64,000 bases of DNA from Helichrysum umbraculigerum (lineage: Eukaryota; Streptophyta; Magnoliopsida; Asterales; Asteraceae), in assembly GCA_949592205.1 (NCBI GenBank), contig CATIUR010000006.1:64600001-64664000 (forward strand). Reading direction: 5' to 3'. Made by a program: the position numbers and the translations under genes. Shown here one piece after another: positions 52,139-63,924 of this stretch. Position 1 is the stretch's first letter. Each line of letters starts with the position of its first letter. The notes below the pieces were generated by a model. The model did not search any database, was not told the origin of the DNA, and saw only the letters and a list, made by a program, of their open reading frames with translations.

Positions 52139-52534
52139 TGATAGTCCTCCTAACGACCTCGTAGATGAATCGAATCGCGGAAATAAACAATCGATTGTAT
52201 GAACGTGAAATAAAAAACACGAAAATATAAATAATGTTTCTGTATATTAATTAATCACGATTACAGAAAATAAACAATTAAGCTCACCAAACTCTCTCAA
52301 TCTCTCTGAAAAAATGCTTTTCACAGTGAAGCACTTTCTCTCAGTCACCTTTTATGAAACCCTAGCCGTCTATATATAGGCTGACTATTGACTATTGCGA
52401 CACTAGCCTAGTTTCGCTATTGCGACACTAGCTTAGTGTCACTAATACACAAAAGTGTCATTTTTCTATACTCAAGCTAAACTATATTTATATACAAGAT
52501 GTTGGCACACAGACATGTTGATTATGCATCAACA
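52139..52534 (-). repeat. LTR B, right copy (5' LTR)
   Basis: 396 bp, followed by TTCAA (52535-52539). It carries two decayed GCGACACTA palindromes (near 52397 and 52422) upstream of CTATATATAG (about 52370-52379). Confidence 0.9.
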
Positions 52535-52916
52535 TTCAATTAACTCACAATGGTAAATTCCGATCTATAATGTGTTTTAAATTCGATATGCGATTTTGGA
52601 AATGCACATGTGGATTTTGATATTTGTACTACACAGAATTTTGATCTATTCATTATCAAGGGATTTTGGTTTATTTTGATTTGATATGAAATTAGGGTTT
52701 ATAGGATGGATTATGCAAATAATATACATGAAGCAAATGATTTTGCAAATGTATCAAGCATAAAATTTCATGTGTATTTTATCGGTACAAAGGAATACAA
52801 TACCAAGAACTAAATTTTCATGGAATTGAACCACAGGTACACACCCTCATATTCACTTTGTTGTTGCAAATTGCTAAAAGTATTATCAGTGTATGTGCTT
52901 TGCAATATGAATACAT

Positions 52917-53982
52917 AAGGGCATTATTGGGATTATGATGAATGATGTGTTGTATGAACCCATCAACACCTCTGCAAAAGACAGACAAGCTGCCTACATA
53001 GCTCAATCCTTCTACCTGAATTGGTAAGATCATTGTTTTAATCTTTCAACATTTCTCATATTCATTTTTCAAATGGCAGTATAATACTGCATATGTTTGT
53101 GTAGGTTCTTAGACCCAATTATACTCGAAAACTATCCTACAGAAATGAGGGACAATTTAGGATATGTATTACCTAAATTCTCAAGCGATAACTTTAATAA
53201 GCTCAATAATGGTTTAGACTTCATTGGCATCAACCATTATACGAGTTCAATGCAAAAGACTGTTTACACTCGATATGTGAACAAGGGCCGTACATTTCCA
53301 AAACAGAGGGCTTTTAGCTCAGAAGTGCATGTGGCTATATATGTACATGCCGGGCAGGTTCAGCAACAATCAGAAGAGGTGATGGCCATGTTTTGACCCG
53401 TAAAAAGGTAATAACTTTTTTGTCCTATAAATTTAACATTTTCAAAACATAATTGCATCACATATAATTATGAAATTGTACTAATCCCTCCGTCCCAAAT
53501 TGTTTGTCCATCTTACTATTTATACTTGTCCCAAAATAATTGCCCACTTTCAAAAATAAAAATGCATTATTGTTTATATTTCCTATATTGCCCTTAACTT
53601 TAAAACTACACATACCTCAAAGAAAACAATTTAATTAATGATTGAGGGTTAAAGTTGTCATTATACTAAGGTCAAAGTTGCATTTAATGTGATTTTCTTA
53701 ATATGTGTGTTTTCAACTTGCTGACAAACAATTTGGGACGGAGGGAGTACTATTCTTATCGTCAGAAGAAACCATTTAGGAAACGTTTGACACATTTATC
53801 CTGTTTCATTTTTGGATTAGTTTTGTAAATTTAACCATTTGACCTGTTGCGAAAACTTTCTAAATGCACCCTTAGATAATATTAACTATGATTTATATTG
53901 GATGTGGGGTATGCAGACGGAAGTGGATTGGCTTTATGTTAAATCTCTACGATAATACACCAATATATATCAGTTAGAATGG
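52917..53982 (+). pseudogene. Beta-glucosidase (GH1) remnant
   Basis: Three exon remnants in the order of a plant GH1 gene. 52917-53023 reads GIIGIMMNDVLYEPI and RQAAYIAQSFYLNW. 53105 to about 53290 continues through a split Trp codon with FLDPIILENYPTEMRDNLG and NGLDFIGINHYTS. 53917-53982 reads TEVDWLYV, then a deletion, then DNTPIYIS. At 53975-53977 a TAG stands where the catalytic nucleophile Glu of the (T/S)ENG motif belongs. All exons upstream of the middle of the barrel are missing, up to the composite retrotransposon. GH1 enzymes hydrolyse beta-glucosides; this copy cannot. Confidence 0.85.
53481..53747. mobile_element. Stowaway-like MITE (copy 2)
   Basis: Ends ATCCCTCCGTCCCAAATTG and CAATTTGGGACGGAGGGAG, flanked by TA (53479-53480, 53748-53749). 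About 267 bp, no ORF, inside an intron of the GH1 remnant. It has the longest and best-matched TIRs of the copies here. Confidence 0.85.
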
Positions 53983-53984
53983 TG

Positions 53985-54380
53985 AGTTAACTATAAATCC
54001 TCAATAAGCACTTGTATATATATTTAAGACGTAGTTTGGCCACATCGAGCATGTTGTATGCTGAGTGCTCCCTGTTTCTTTGTTTGGATTTGTGTTGTAA
54101 TGCATGTAGCGAGAGTGTAATGTGTGAATTTTGTAGGTTTGGGCGAGCTAGACCAGCCCATTTCGAACATCAGTGTTGCTTTTTTACATGGGGATTGTCT
54201 GATCTCTTTGTTCTTTGCGCACGAGTTCTGTTTTGTTACAGGTGTTGCAGAATATTAGTTACAAGTGCAGTATTTGTATAGATTGTGTGCAGAAAAGTAT
54301 GAATAAGGTCTAAATTAAAGAAGGCTGATGAGTTGTTGCAACCTGTTTTAAAGGAGTACAAAAAAAAAAAAAAAAAAAAC
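53985..54380 (+). other. Sequence ending in a long poly(A) run
   Basis: Its composition is more GC-rich than the flanks and it ends in about 20 A at 54361-54379. The open frame 54012-54281 has no known domain. It could be a retroposed 3' UTR or SINE/LINE tail. No target duplication could be fixed. Confidence 0.3.
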
Positions 54381-56315
54381 ATGTGGTGATCCTTCATTGC
54401 CATTATAATCTTTTAATAAGAGATTCGCAGTAAATTGTTTCAAGAGAATAAGCAAAGTGGTCAAAGGAATAGCAGGGAGCAAAACCTTATAGTTGTTGTA
54501 TCACGATGAAGTACATCCATCAAGTGGAAAGGAAGACACAAAAAGGGTAAAGACGAGTCCACACCACTAATGAGAAATCATAATCGTCAATAAAAGTGGG
54601 ACACTACAAACCAACAATAAAGGTTCAACTATTGGCCAATGATTTCTTGCCCATTGATTCGGATCCACATCTAATTTTATATTTTCAAATACTTATACAA
54701 TGTTAAGTAAAATGTTGTTATTATTAATTTCAGTTAACATTTTTAATTGTAATTTTTATATTTAAACCCGCTCAAATCACATATTTAGATATTTCTAGCC
54801 ATTATAACAAAATTATTCTAGTATGTAATAGTTATATGTTTCGAGCATCAACTTAACATCAAAAACTTTCAATACCATGATAATAATACCGTCGGAATGG
54901 TTACATATATATGGATATACGAAATTGAAAGTAAAAATCTAACTACCTTACTAAACTACCGAAAAGAAATTTGCATGAAAATGGAAAGGTGAGTGTAATG
55001 TACTAATGTGAGATGCTTATGAATTTCCTATAAACAAGAAGACATGATGACTAACGAGTAAAATGATATTAACTAAAGTACTAAACGGTATGCAATTGAC
55101 CAATCGTTCATCTTCAATTGTTAGACACTCGGTTACACATCATTTATAAAACAAGTACAAATCAATACGAATAGCCTTCACATACTTCGTTTCATCGATT
55201 AAATCAGTTACAAAAGTTTTTGCATATATTAGGTTGCTCAATTGCGCAAAAAGACTTACTTGAACTCATAGCTCTTTCTCTTTTTATCTTTTGAGAGCTA
55301 TATGTACCTACAGTTCTATATGGGATGGGGACGTTACAAGAGATCCTTAAAATACTCACGACAAGACAATAAGCTCTTGCAAGGGCATCGAGTAAAAGCA
55401 AATCTAGTGAATTCCGCAGCCCAATTAAAATATGTCGTGTGTACATGAAAATCCGTCTAGTCAATCATGTTTTCGCCACCCATTAATTAACAATTTATCA
55501 ACTTGACTTAATTTTGATCAAAAAGTGAATTTTTGCTTGCTTCGCCCCAAGAAAATAAGATTTTAGGTGAACCTTTAGTCCTATGTGGCGACAAGTTATT
55601 GGGTGGCGAGGCGAGTTTATTGATCATCAGATTATCTTGTACACATGACGTCTATTAAGTGGCCACTTGAATTTCATCTAGTTCGCCTTTTAATTTATAC
55701 AAGAATCGTGATGATTTTTTTCTTAAAAAGAATACGACACATACTAGATAGTGAGAAAAGGCTTAACCGTTCACTTAAGTAATTGACTCTAATTATTATA
55801 CACATGTAAATAAGTTCTAACTAAACAATGTCGACTTTTATCAATCAGACAACTTTCTTTAAACGTACCAAGGCATTTTTATCAAATACATCAAACTTTA
55901 TTGAATCGACATTTATTTATTAATGATGAGATTATAAATGCAGGCATGCAACGGTTTGAAATTATTGTTAAATTATTTGAAATAACCTGACGATTCTTTA
56001 TTTGTTGATGTATATTTTGATTTTGAGAAACCAAAACTTTTGATTATAAAAAGCATATTTGTCACAATGATGTTACTTGACATTTTCTTATTTTATTTAT
56101 ACCAGTAATAATTTATAATTTATAGTTTTTATAAATATTATAAATATAATTAATCTATGAAAACTAAATCAAAGTGGTTGAAGTTGAGGTAACATGAAGA
56201 TAAAATAAAACTAATAACAAAAGAAATAAATGGAAGTAGTCTAGGGACCAAGTTGAACAAATGGTGAAACCAGATCTCTTCTTCATTTAATTATTCAAAT
56301 AAAAATTTATATTTT
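54381..56315. other. AT-rich intergenic DNA
   Basis: No gene seen. A GC-richer patch at about 55530-55690 (GGTGGCGAGGCGAG and a GTGGCGAC-like phrase) looks repeat-derived but has no visible ends. Confidence 0.4.
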
Positions 56316-56319
56316 TCTT

Positions 56320-56930
56320 TTATCAAAAGCCCTAAATCCCCGTCTCGTCTCTCCACTGCCATCGCTCAATTCTGCCGCCAACCTGTCACCTTCATTACCG
56401 CTTGCCAAAGGTAACCATTTTCAAATTCTTTAAACAAGAGATATATATGTTTGGTTTGTTAAAAATGCAGGTATATTGACACTTAAATTGTCCAATAACG
56501 CTTTTACTATCATGGTCCAATACCGCAATACATTTAGTTAATCAGTTTGTGTATGTGTTTGTGTTTGTGTTTGTATCTGATTAAATTTGTTATGGACAAT
56601 TAATTAGTTATGTTTTTTAGGGCTTACTGAACCTATAAACTCAGTTTTAGTGACTTTTTCCAAAATTAAGCAATCACATAAGTTGAGAAAATAAGCTTAG
56701 CTAAACACCCATGATGTATTCATACAAAAAGTTTTGTTTTTTTGCCATGAAAGATCACACCTTGGTTGAATTTGTTGTTACACAGAATGAAACTATTGCA
56801 TGAAGTGATGGGTTTTAGGCACTATGTTACCCCCAACACCTATTTTACTAGTGGTTTTTACCCATTTAAATGCGTTATAATGTCTAACGTTTTTAGTATT
56901 TCGCAAAATTTGCAGGTTTGGAAGTTTTAA
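56320..56930 (+). other. 5' UTR exon and UTR intron of the neuroguidin-like gene
   Basis: A C/T-rich leader with a telo-box-like AGCCCTAAATCC (about 56328) ends at the donor CCAAAG|GTAACC (56410/56411). The acceptor TTTGCAG|GTTTGG is at 56915/56916, 15 bases before the ATG. Telo-box motifs are common in promoters and leaders of plant ribosome-biogenesis genes. Confidence 0.6.
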
Positions 56931-59431
56931 ATGGCCGAAGAGGGGATGGAAGACACAAAGTTGTCTGACAAAATAGAAAGGTGTGTTTTATGGATTCTAG
57001 TTACTTCTTATAGTTGCATTTATTATTATGTTCGATTCTAGACATTTTGTAGTTCTATTCTGATGCAATTTGTAGTTTTATCTGTTTCGTATTATTTTAT
57101 CACCCCCGATGAAGCTTATTCTGTTGTGATATTTGTTATAAACTCTTTTTGCTGCCAGAGAAGCTCCTCAACTAGTAAAAGTATTAAAGGATATAACGTC
57201 TGGGCTCGACGATCTGAGACCTAAAGTTCAACTCTTAACTTCAAAGGTATGAAACTCTTTAAACATTGATTCACATGGTTGGCTCTTCATTTCAATTCAA
57301 GTTTACTTATGATGTTGGAATTATATCTTATCGAGTACAAGAGTTAAAAACCAAATAGATAAAGAGTTTGATTTGTACATTTACTTAAATCTATCTGTTT
57401 TACGTGTAGCATTTCTCGTTATATATTTTTATTTTCATTCATTGTTTTAGTTATAACACTGTATATGACATTATGATCAGGTTAAGTCAGGTGCTTATCC
57501 AACAGCAGATGGGATCAGTTATCTCGAGGCCAAGTATTTGCTTCTTTTGAATTACTGTCAGTCACTTGTGTATTATTTGCTTCGAAAAGCGAGAGGACTT
57601 CCGATTCAGGGACATCCTCTTGTTCACGGTCTTTTAGAGACAAGATTGTTTTTAGAAAAGGTCATGCTCATTCACATCTTTTTAAATTCAAATTTTCACT
57701 GGTTGTATAATTTGGCTAACAAGTATTTATCATTATGTGCAGATACGCCCAATTGATAAGAAGTTGCAATACCAAATTCAGAAACTAACAAAGCTAAGTG
57801 TGAATCCATTGGAGGGTCTGGGTTCTGAAGACAAGAAACCTAATGAAGCAGATGATTCTTTGAGGCTTCGTCCAAACCCAGACATGCTTATAGAGAAAGT
57901 TGCTCTTGATGTGAGTTGTTTTATCTAAATGGGTTCAGTAATGGATCCATACAGGACGTGCTTATGAGAACAAAGTTGGGTAACGGGTCAAAATGTGTTC
58001 TGGTAAAAAAACGGTGTGATAATTAGTGTGCAAAATATGGTCACAAAAGTAATTTTTTTACAATACAAAGAATTTAGGATGTTTTATGCCATTAGAAACA
58101 CATTTTGGTTGACTTTTAACTGGTACAGCCCTTTTTTTTTTTTTTTTTTTTGATGATCTTATGTTTTATTTAATTAAGAGCGTTTGGCCTGCTAACAGAA
58201 GTTGAATCAACCCATTTATAAATAATTGGGTCACTGATCTCTATGGTGTGATATTGTTTATTTGTATGATTATAATAGATAGAGGTGGCAAAATGAATGG
58301 GTCGGGTCGGGTCGGGTCGGGTCACGGGTCTAGATGGGTTTGGGTCTAAATGGGTCCGGGTCTAGATGGGTCATTTAGAAAGATGGGTCTAAACGGGTCC
58401 GGGTCAAATGGGTCTCGGGTCGGGTCGGGTCATCGGGTTCACCAATTTTTATTTTTTTTTTTGAGTGAAAAATGAAAAAAATGAAATGAGGTGGAAAAAA
58501 AAAATTACCCGCTAGACCCGTCTAAACCCGTTGGTTAATTGTTACATAATTAGAGGTTATATTGAAAAACCCATTTAGACCCATCCAAAAAATGGGGAGG
58601 AGACCCAACAAACCCACCCCCTCCTAAAAATTAACCAAATTGACCCAAAATTAACCAATGGGTCTAAAATTGCCACCTCTAATAATAGAAGTAGGTCTCA
58701 TGTTTATTTGTTTTGAGTTGTAGGATAATGATGGTAAATATCGACCCCCAAAGATTGCACCAGCATCAATGGATGAAAGTAAGACCTCAAAACATGAGAG
58801 AAATGTGTCAAGAAAAGAGAAACAAGCATTCCGACATGCTCTGCAGAGCGAATATGCAAGAGATTTAATGAATGATCTTGAGGGAAAGCCTGAGGAGGTT
58901 AGGTTGCTCTTAATTTATTTGGCAGTTTTATTTGTTTTAGTTGTGTTTTTATACACTTGGTTTGATCATTGAACCAGGTGAGGGAGGATGTTGGAACTGA
59001 AGATAGAGATGTGATTAAGTATAAGTCGAAATTGGAAGAACGTGCAAGGAGAGAAGAAGAACTCTTCACCCGTGCTCCTCTTACAAAGGAAGAAAAAACA
59101 AAGCTGAAACATATGCGGAAATCAAGAAACGGGTCAGCCTTTTGTCAATATTAAATGTTTGATATTTAATTCTGTTTATGTTGATGAATTAGTAATGTAT
59201 TTTTTCTTTGGCAGGCTGCTTGGTCTAACTGGTGGTTTCAATGATGAAATTAAATTTTTACCTATAGAGGAAGGTGTTGGTGGCCAAACCGAATCTTTCA
59301 TGGATTCGGATCGTGGCGAAAGGAAGTTCAAGAGACGCAAGGTATACAGTTTATTAATATTAGTAGTCCATAATTTTTTACTAGAAGCTCCTTTCTAATT
59401 GAATTCTTTGTTGGACCAGGTTAAGATATAA
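56931..59431 (+). CDS. Neuroguidin-like Sas10/Utp3/C1D family protein
   Basis: Eight coding exons give a 317-residue frame: 56931-56980, 57159-57246, 57481-57660, 57743-57910, 58724-58897, 58978-59132, 59215-59341, 59420-59431. Residues about 17-100 form the helical Sas10/C1D domain (APQLVKVLKDITSGLDDLRP; GISYLEAKYLLLLNYCQSLV; HPLVHGLLETRLFLEKIRPI). The central part has the conserved RPNPDML and YRPPKIAP segments and the C-terminus is highly basic (KFKRRK). In yeast and animals relatives (Lcp5, neuroguidin) work in the small-subunit processome in the nucleolus. The last exon is tiny (VKI and stop). If it is skipped, translation reads on from 59342 to a stop at 59397. A hAT MITE sits in intron 5. 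Confidence 0.92.
58280..58681. mobile_element. hAT-type MITE in an intron
   Basis: Ends TAGAGGTGGCAA and TTGCCACCTCTA with the 8-bp duplication ATAATAGA on both sides (58272-58279, 58682-58689). The 402-bp interior is rich in GGGTCGGGTC and AATGGGTCT repeats on the left and their complements on the right, so it can fold. No transposase. Confidence 0.93.
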
Positions 59432-60150
59432 CAGTTCTTTTTGTTTTCCTTGAATTGCTAAATATTGTGGCTCATCAGATTGTTCTTTTGTATATTTCTT
59501 AAATAGTTGTAATGTTGTATCATGAGCTATATATGGTTTACTTACAAAATTGATGTTTATATATTCAATTGTTTGCCTTCGTGTCCCCATTTCAACTTTA
59601 TCATCCCGAGCCTTACTGTTGCTGTAATCTGTTAACAGAGGAGACATTAGGGATGGCTAGAATTGAACTCAGAAGCTAAGAGCAGGCCCCGAGTGAATGC
59701 CAAGTCCTTTTTCTTCAAGAATTGGGATGACAAGTTTTAAAGAAAAGTGAACGAGAAGTAAAACGGATAGATAGAGATAGACAACCTTATGTTTGTTGTT
59801 CTTTTCATCTTCTTTAGATGCAGCTCATGAGTTGTGTAAAGAGATGGTTTTGTTAGCCTTTTAGAATATTCAGTGTGCTTATTATTTTTACAGATTCCTC
59901 TGTCTTTCATATGCGGGTAATTTTGATTAAAGTTATTCACGATTGTAATCTTTTATTATGTTATTTTGTGAACGAGTTGGAGGTTAATCATTTGATTAAT
60001 GGTAAACAAGTTTTGTTGAGCACAAATAATGTGCATTTCATTTTACAAGTCTCTTCTTTTCGTTAGAGTAATTACAGTACCAACCTGAGCTGGGTATGTT
60101 TGCAAGTGCACTTTTAATTTATCAAACTAGTAAGATAAGAAGCTCATGAA
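59432..60150. other. 3' UTR of the neuroguidin-like gene and spacer
   Basis: No gene seen. T-rich text typical of a 3' UTR up to about 60070. Confidence 0.4.
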
Positions 60151-61079
<929 letters not shown>

Positions 61080-61087
61080 CTCATGAA

Positions 61088-62739
61088 TGATACTAACATA
61101 ACAAATCATGGTGGAACAAATCTCAAGTTATAATAAATTCACCGTGTTCCATACACCCTCTTTTGTTTCATTGCTGTTAAAAGGGATTCCAAACCATTAG
61201 CAGTCAAGAAAATTAGTTAATTTACAATTGGAGCTGTTATATAACTGAACACTCGATTTCATAACCTTTATCGATGTGCTCCAAAATATTAGTTTCTGTA
61301 ACATGTTATCAGTGATAAAGAGAAACCAGACTTTATATGCAATGTGCTAGTAAGTTATATTTTAGAAGGTAGCGGTAAGAGTTGCATACACACATCAAGT
61401 GTTATGTTTTGATGAACTAACATAGCTGGTAATGATATTAATTTGACTGGAAAACCTTGTTTGATCTTATACTCATATAGTAACAATTATTTGGAGTCTT
61501 TTGAAGAGCTTGGACATTATAATGGTGTACTATATGGTTCGATTCAAATTTTTTAAGTCTTTGACATAAACGGGTTAATATCTCAATCTAATGTTGTAGA
61601 AGCCTACCATTATCAAGACAGGCAGATCAGAAGGCCTTTATATAAAAGCATTTTAAGATTAGTTTAAGACCAAACATCCTACACAGGATTTCTGTAACCA
61701 GTCAAACCAAGATTACAGTAGCTCACAAAAACTTTATTGGCTTGTCTCGCTGTTATGTCTACTCATAATTCTACAATCCATTTTGGTCTACCATAAACTC
61801 AAGCTTCATATACCCACATGCAATAAGTCGAGGCTTGATCGACCCATGCTATGTGGGTATATTAGTACATACAATACACATACCGATTCTAAGGATAACA
61901 CTTCATGAATACAAAGAATCAAAAAAGGACAACTTAAGGCAAGTAGCGAAAAATGAAGTAAGTCTTTAATTGTCCAGCCAATTTGTTCATCAGTAGAATA
62001 CAAAATTTCCTAGATGCTACCCTATATATTACACATAAAGAAAAAGAAAAAAATATCAAAAGACCATCATTGGTATCCATTCTTGCTTCAACAACACCTT
62101 GTTGACCTTTATTGATCCTTCTGATTTAATAAGCACACTCAAATCATGATTTTAGTTGAAGATGTTGTTACGTCTTTCCTCTCAGTGGTTGCAGCTGCAT
62201 GACAACGAGTAATAGCATAAGATGTTCCATTAATTTGCACAATATTCACTTATATAGTAACTAAAATTTGCAATTCTTATTAAGGGGTCATCTTAAGTTT
62301 CGAACATAGCTACCATCAACATGAACAACCAATGCGGTTCGCAAGATTGTCCTTTTTCATCATAGTAACACTTCTATAATCAAATATTGCAATTTTGTGC
62401 GGTAGGTTGAAAGGCATAAAGAAGAGGCAGCACATGAAGAGTCTAAGGGAAACATACAACAGAGCCGATTTACAATTCGATAATCGAAATTTATACTAAG
62501 TTACAAACTGCAAGCTAAAACCAATGTACCCATTTCAACTTTATTAAATACCAAAACTGATCAACTAAAGTGTTTGGATGTGCATTTTAAGTGATAGCAA
62601 GTTTACACCTCATTATCCCAAGTATGAGTATTGTGATATTAAATAATCACAAAATCAAAACCCCATAATCAAAAATCTTAAAACAGTCATATACTAACAG
62701 CATACATCTACATAAACATAAAAATTTACACAAGAAATC
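61088..62739. other. Intergenic DNA and probable 3' UTR of the 62740 gene
   Basis: No gene seen on either strand. The minus-strand gene at 62740 should have its 3' UTR in the right-hand few hundred bases. Confidence 0.4.
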
Positions 62740-63054
62740 TTAAAACTGACCAGATTCGGAAGCTGCCGGAACTTCGCCGTAAATCGATTTAAGTTTTGAT
62801 AAAGAAACAACAGGTTTCTTATCAGCTTCAGCATCAGCATAGAGTTTCTGTTTCCAATTCCAGACGGTTTGTCTCATTGATTTGTTTGATTTGACAAGTG
62901 AATCCCTTTGTGATTCTAGGGTTTCAATATGTCTTTGTTGGTTTAATGATCTAAGAGTCAACCCTGCGAATGCACTCAACAGGAAAACGTTGATCACTGT
63001 GTTGTTGCTTGCTGCTTTGTTTGCAAATTCAATTGCTTTTGTAGCTAATTCCAT
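62740..63054 (-). CDS. Small membrane/coiled-coil protein, 104 residues
   Basis: A single-exon frame from ATG at 63054 (MELATKAIEFANKAA) to a stop at 62740. I chose this ATG because the frame upstream offers only a TTG. Residues about 18-36 (NTVINVFLLSAFAGLTLRS) form one hydrophobic segment. A charged helix with coiled-coil pattern follows (RHIETLESQRDSLVKSNKSM), then TVWNWKQKLYADAEADKK and a polar tail. I believe similar short proteins exist across plants, but I cannot name the family. The layout (amphipathic N-terminus, one membrane helix, coiled coil) suits an organelle or ER membrane protein. Function unknown. Confidence 0.75.
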   Translation of the reverse strand: MELATKAIEFANKAASNNTVINVFLLSAFAGLTLRSLNQQRHIETLESQRDSLVKSNKSMRQTVWNWKQKLYADAEADKKPVVSLSKLKSIYGEVPAASESGQF

Positions 63055-63161
63055 TTTCGCATACAACTGAAATTCAAAATTGGGTTGTAGAGTGTCTCAA
63101 AAAATTAGGGTTTTGAAGTCTATCAAATCATCAATCCAGGGTTCAACCGGTATTGCATATA

Positions 63162-63430
63162 CTCACTCGGTCCCAATAAATTTAAATGTAAAAATTACAG
63201 TACTATTTACTATTTTTCTTTGCCACTTAAAAAAATAACTACAAATCTTCTGTTAAATCCTCAAATTTACCTCTTTTAATACTTTCAAATCTCAATAACT
63301 CATTTTTTTACATATATTTCACTTAAACTTATCTTAAATATAAGATTAAAATAAGTAAAAGTAACATTTTATTAAAATATCATAAACCCAATAATTTTCA
63401 GTGAAAGACATTCTTTTTGAGACGGAGGGA
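63162..63430. mobile_element. Stowaway-like MITE (copy 3)
   Basis: Ends CTCACTCGGTCCCAATAAA and (reverse complement) TCCCTCCGTCTCAAAAAG, flanked by TA (63160-63161, 63431-63432). It lies about 110 bp upstream of the start codon of the 62740 gene, in its promoter. Confidence 0.75.
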
Positions 63431-63924
63431 TATTTTACAAGTCAATTATGTCAATTGTACGTACACCTTTCATTTTTAGCATTGACGAAAAAGGAAATGT
63501 ACATTTTTTAGTCTTGCCAAAAAAGAAAAGTGTACATATAATATACATACTAATTGACAAGTTTGATAACTACAATAAAAGTTTTGAAAGTACATTCCTC
63601 ACAATAATTAAAGAGATACAGTATAATAATATATTCTAAAACAAGAAACCCTTAGTTTAAATTTTGCCTTTACTTTATTTGCATCCAAAAAATTATACAA
63701 ACAAATAAAAATATAATCCTAAATACACCCTTGATTAAATTAAACCACAAGGGCAATTCATGCAATGTACTCTGTATTTTATATACTACTTAATAGGTAA
63801 ATTTTTGATAATTAAATCGAAAAATTTAATAGAATAACGAAATTAAAAAATATAATCCTAAATACAACTATTTGTTTAAAAAAACTTAATGTTAAACATG
63901 TTATTTCTACTTATAAAAGTTGTA
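63431..63924. other. AT-rich spacer
   Basis: No gene seen. The open frame 63448-63639 has no recognisable content. Confidence 0.4.

Larger units (their letters stand above)
27398..52534 (-). mobile_element. Composite copia element, LTR B / LTR A / LTR B, heavily nested
   Basis: The outer LTRs (27398-27803 and 52139-52534) belong to one family, begin TGATAGTCCTCC, end ATCAACA, and are flanked by the duplication TTCAA (27393-27397 and 52535-52539). A third LTR of a different family (A) lies at 51177-51607, with a PBS on its left and a purine tract on its right. It is therefore 5' LTR to the left-hand body and 3' LTR to the short right-hand body. The left body holds gag fragments (50643-50173, 48700-48226); the right body only a 3' ORF fragment. 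Protease, integrase and RT are not seen. Insertions inside: Athila-type element at TTGAT and a solo LTR at GCAAT. Confidence 0.8.

Noticed and set aside
54012..54281. Cys-rich small secreted protein
   Set aside because: The Cys codons come from TGT-rich text with no signal peptide pattern, the frame has no homologue I recognise, and it ends near a poly(A) run.
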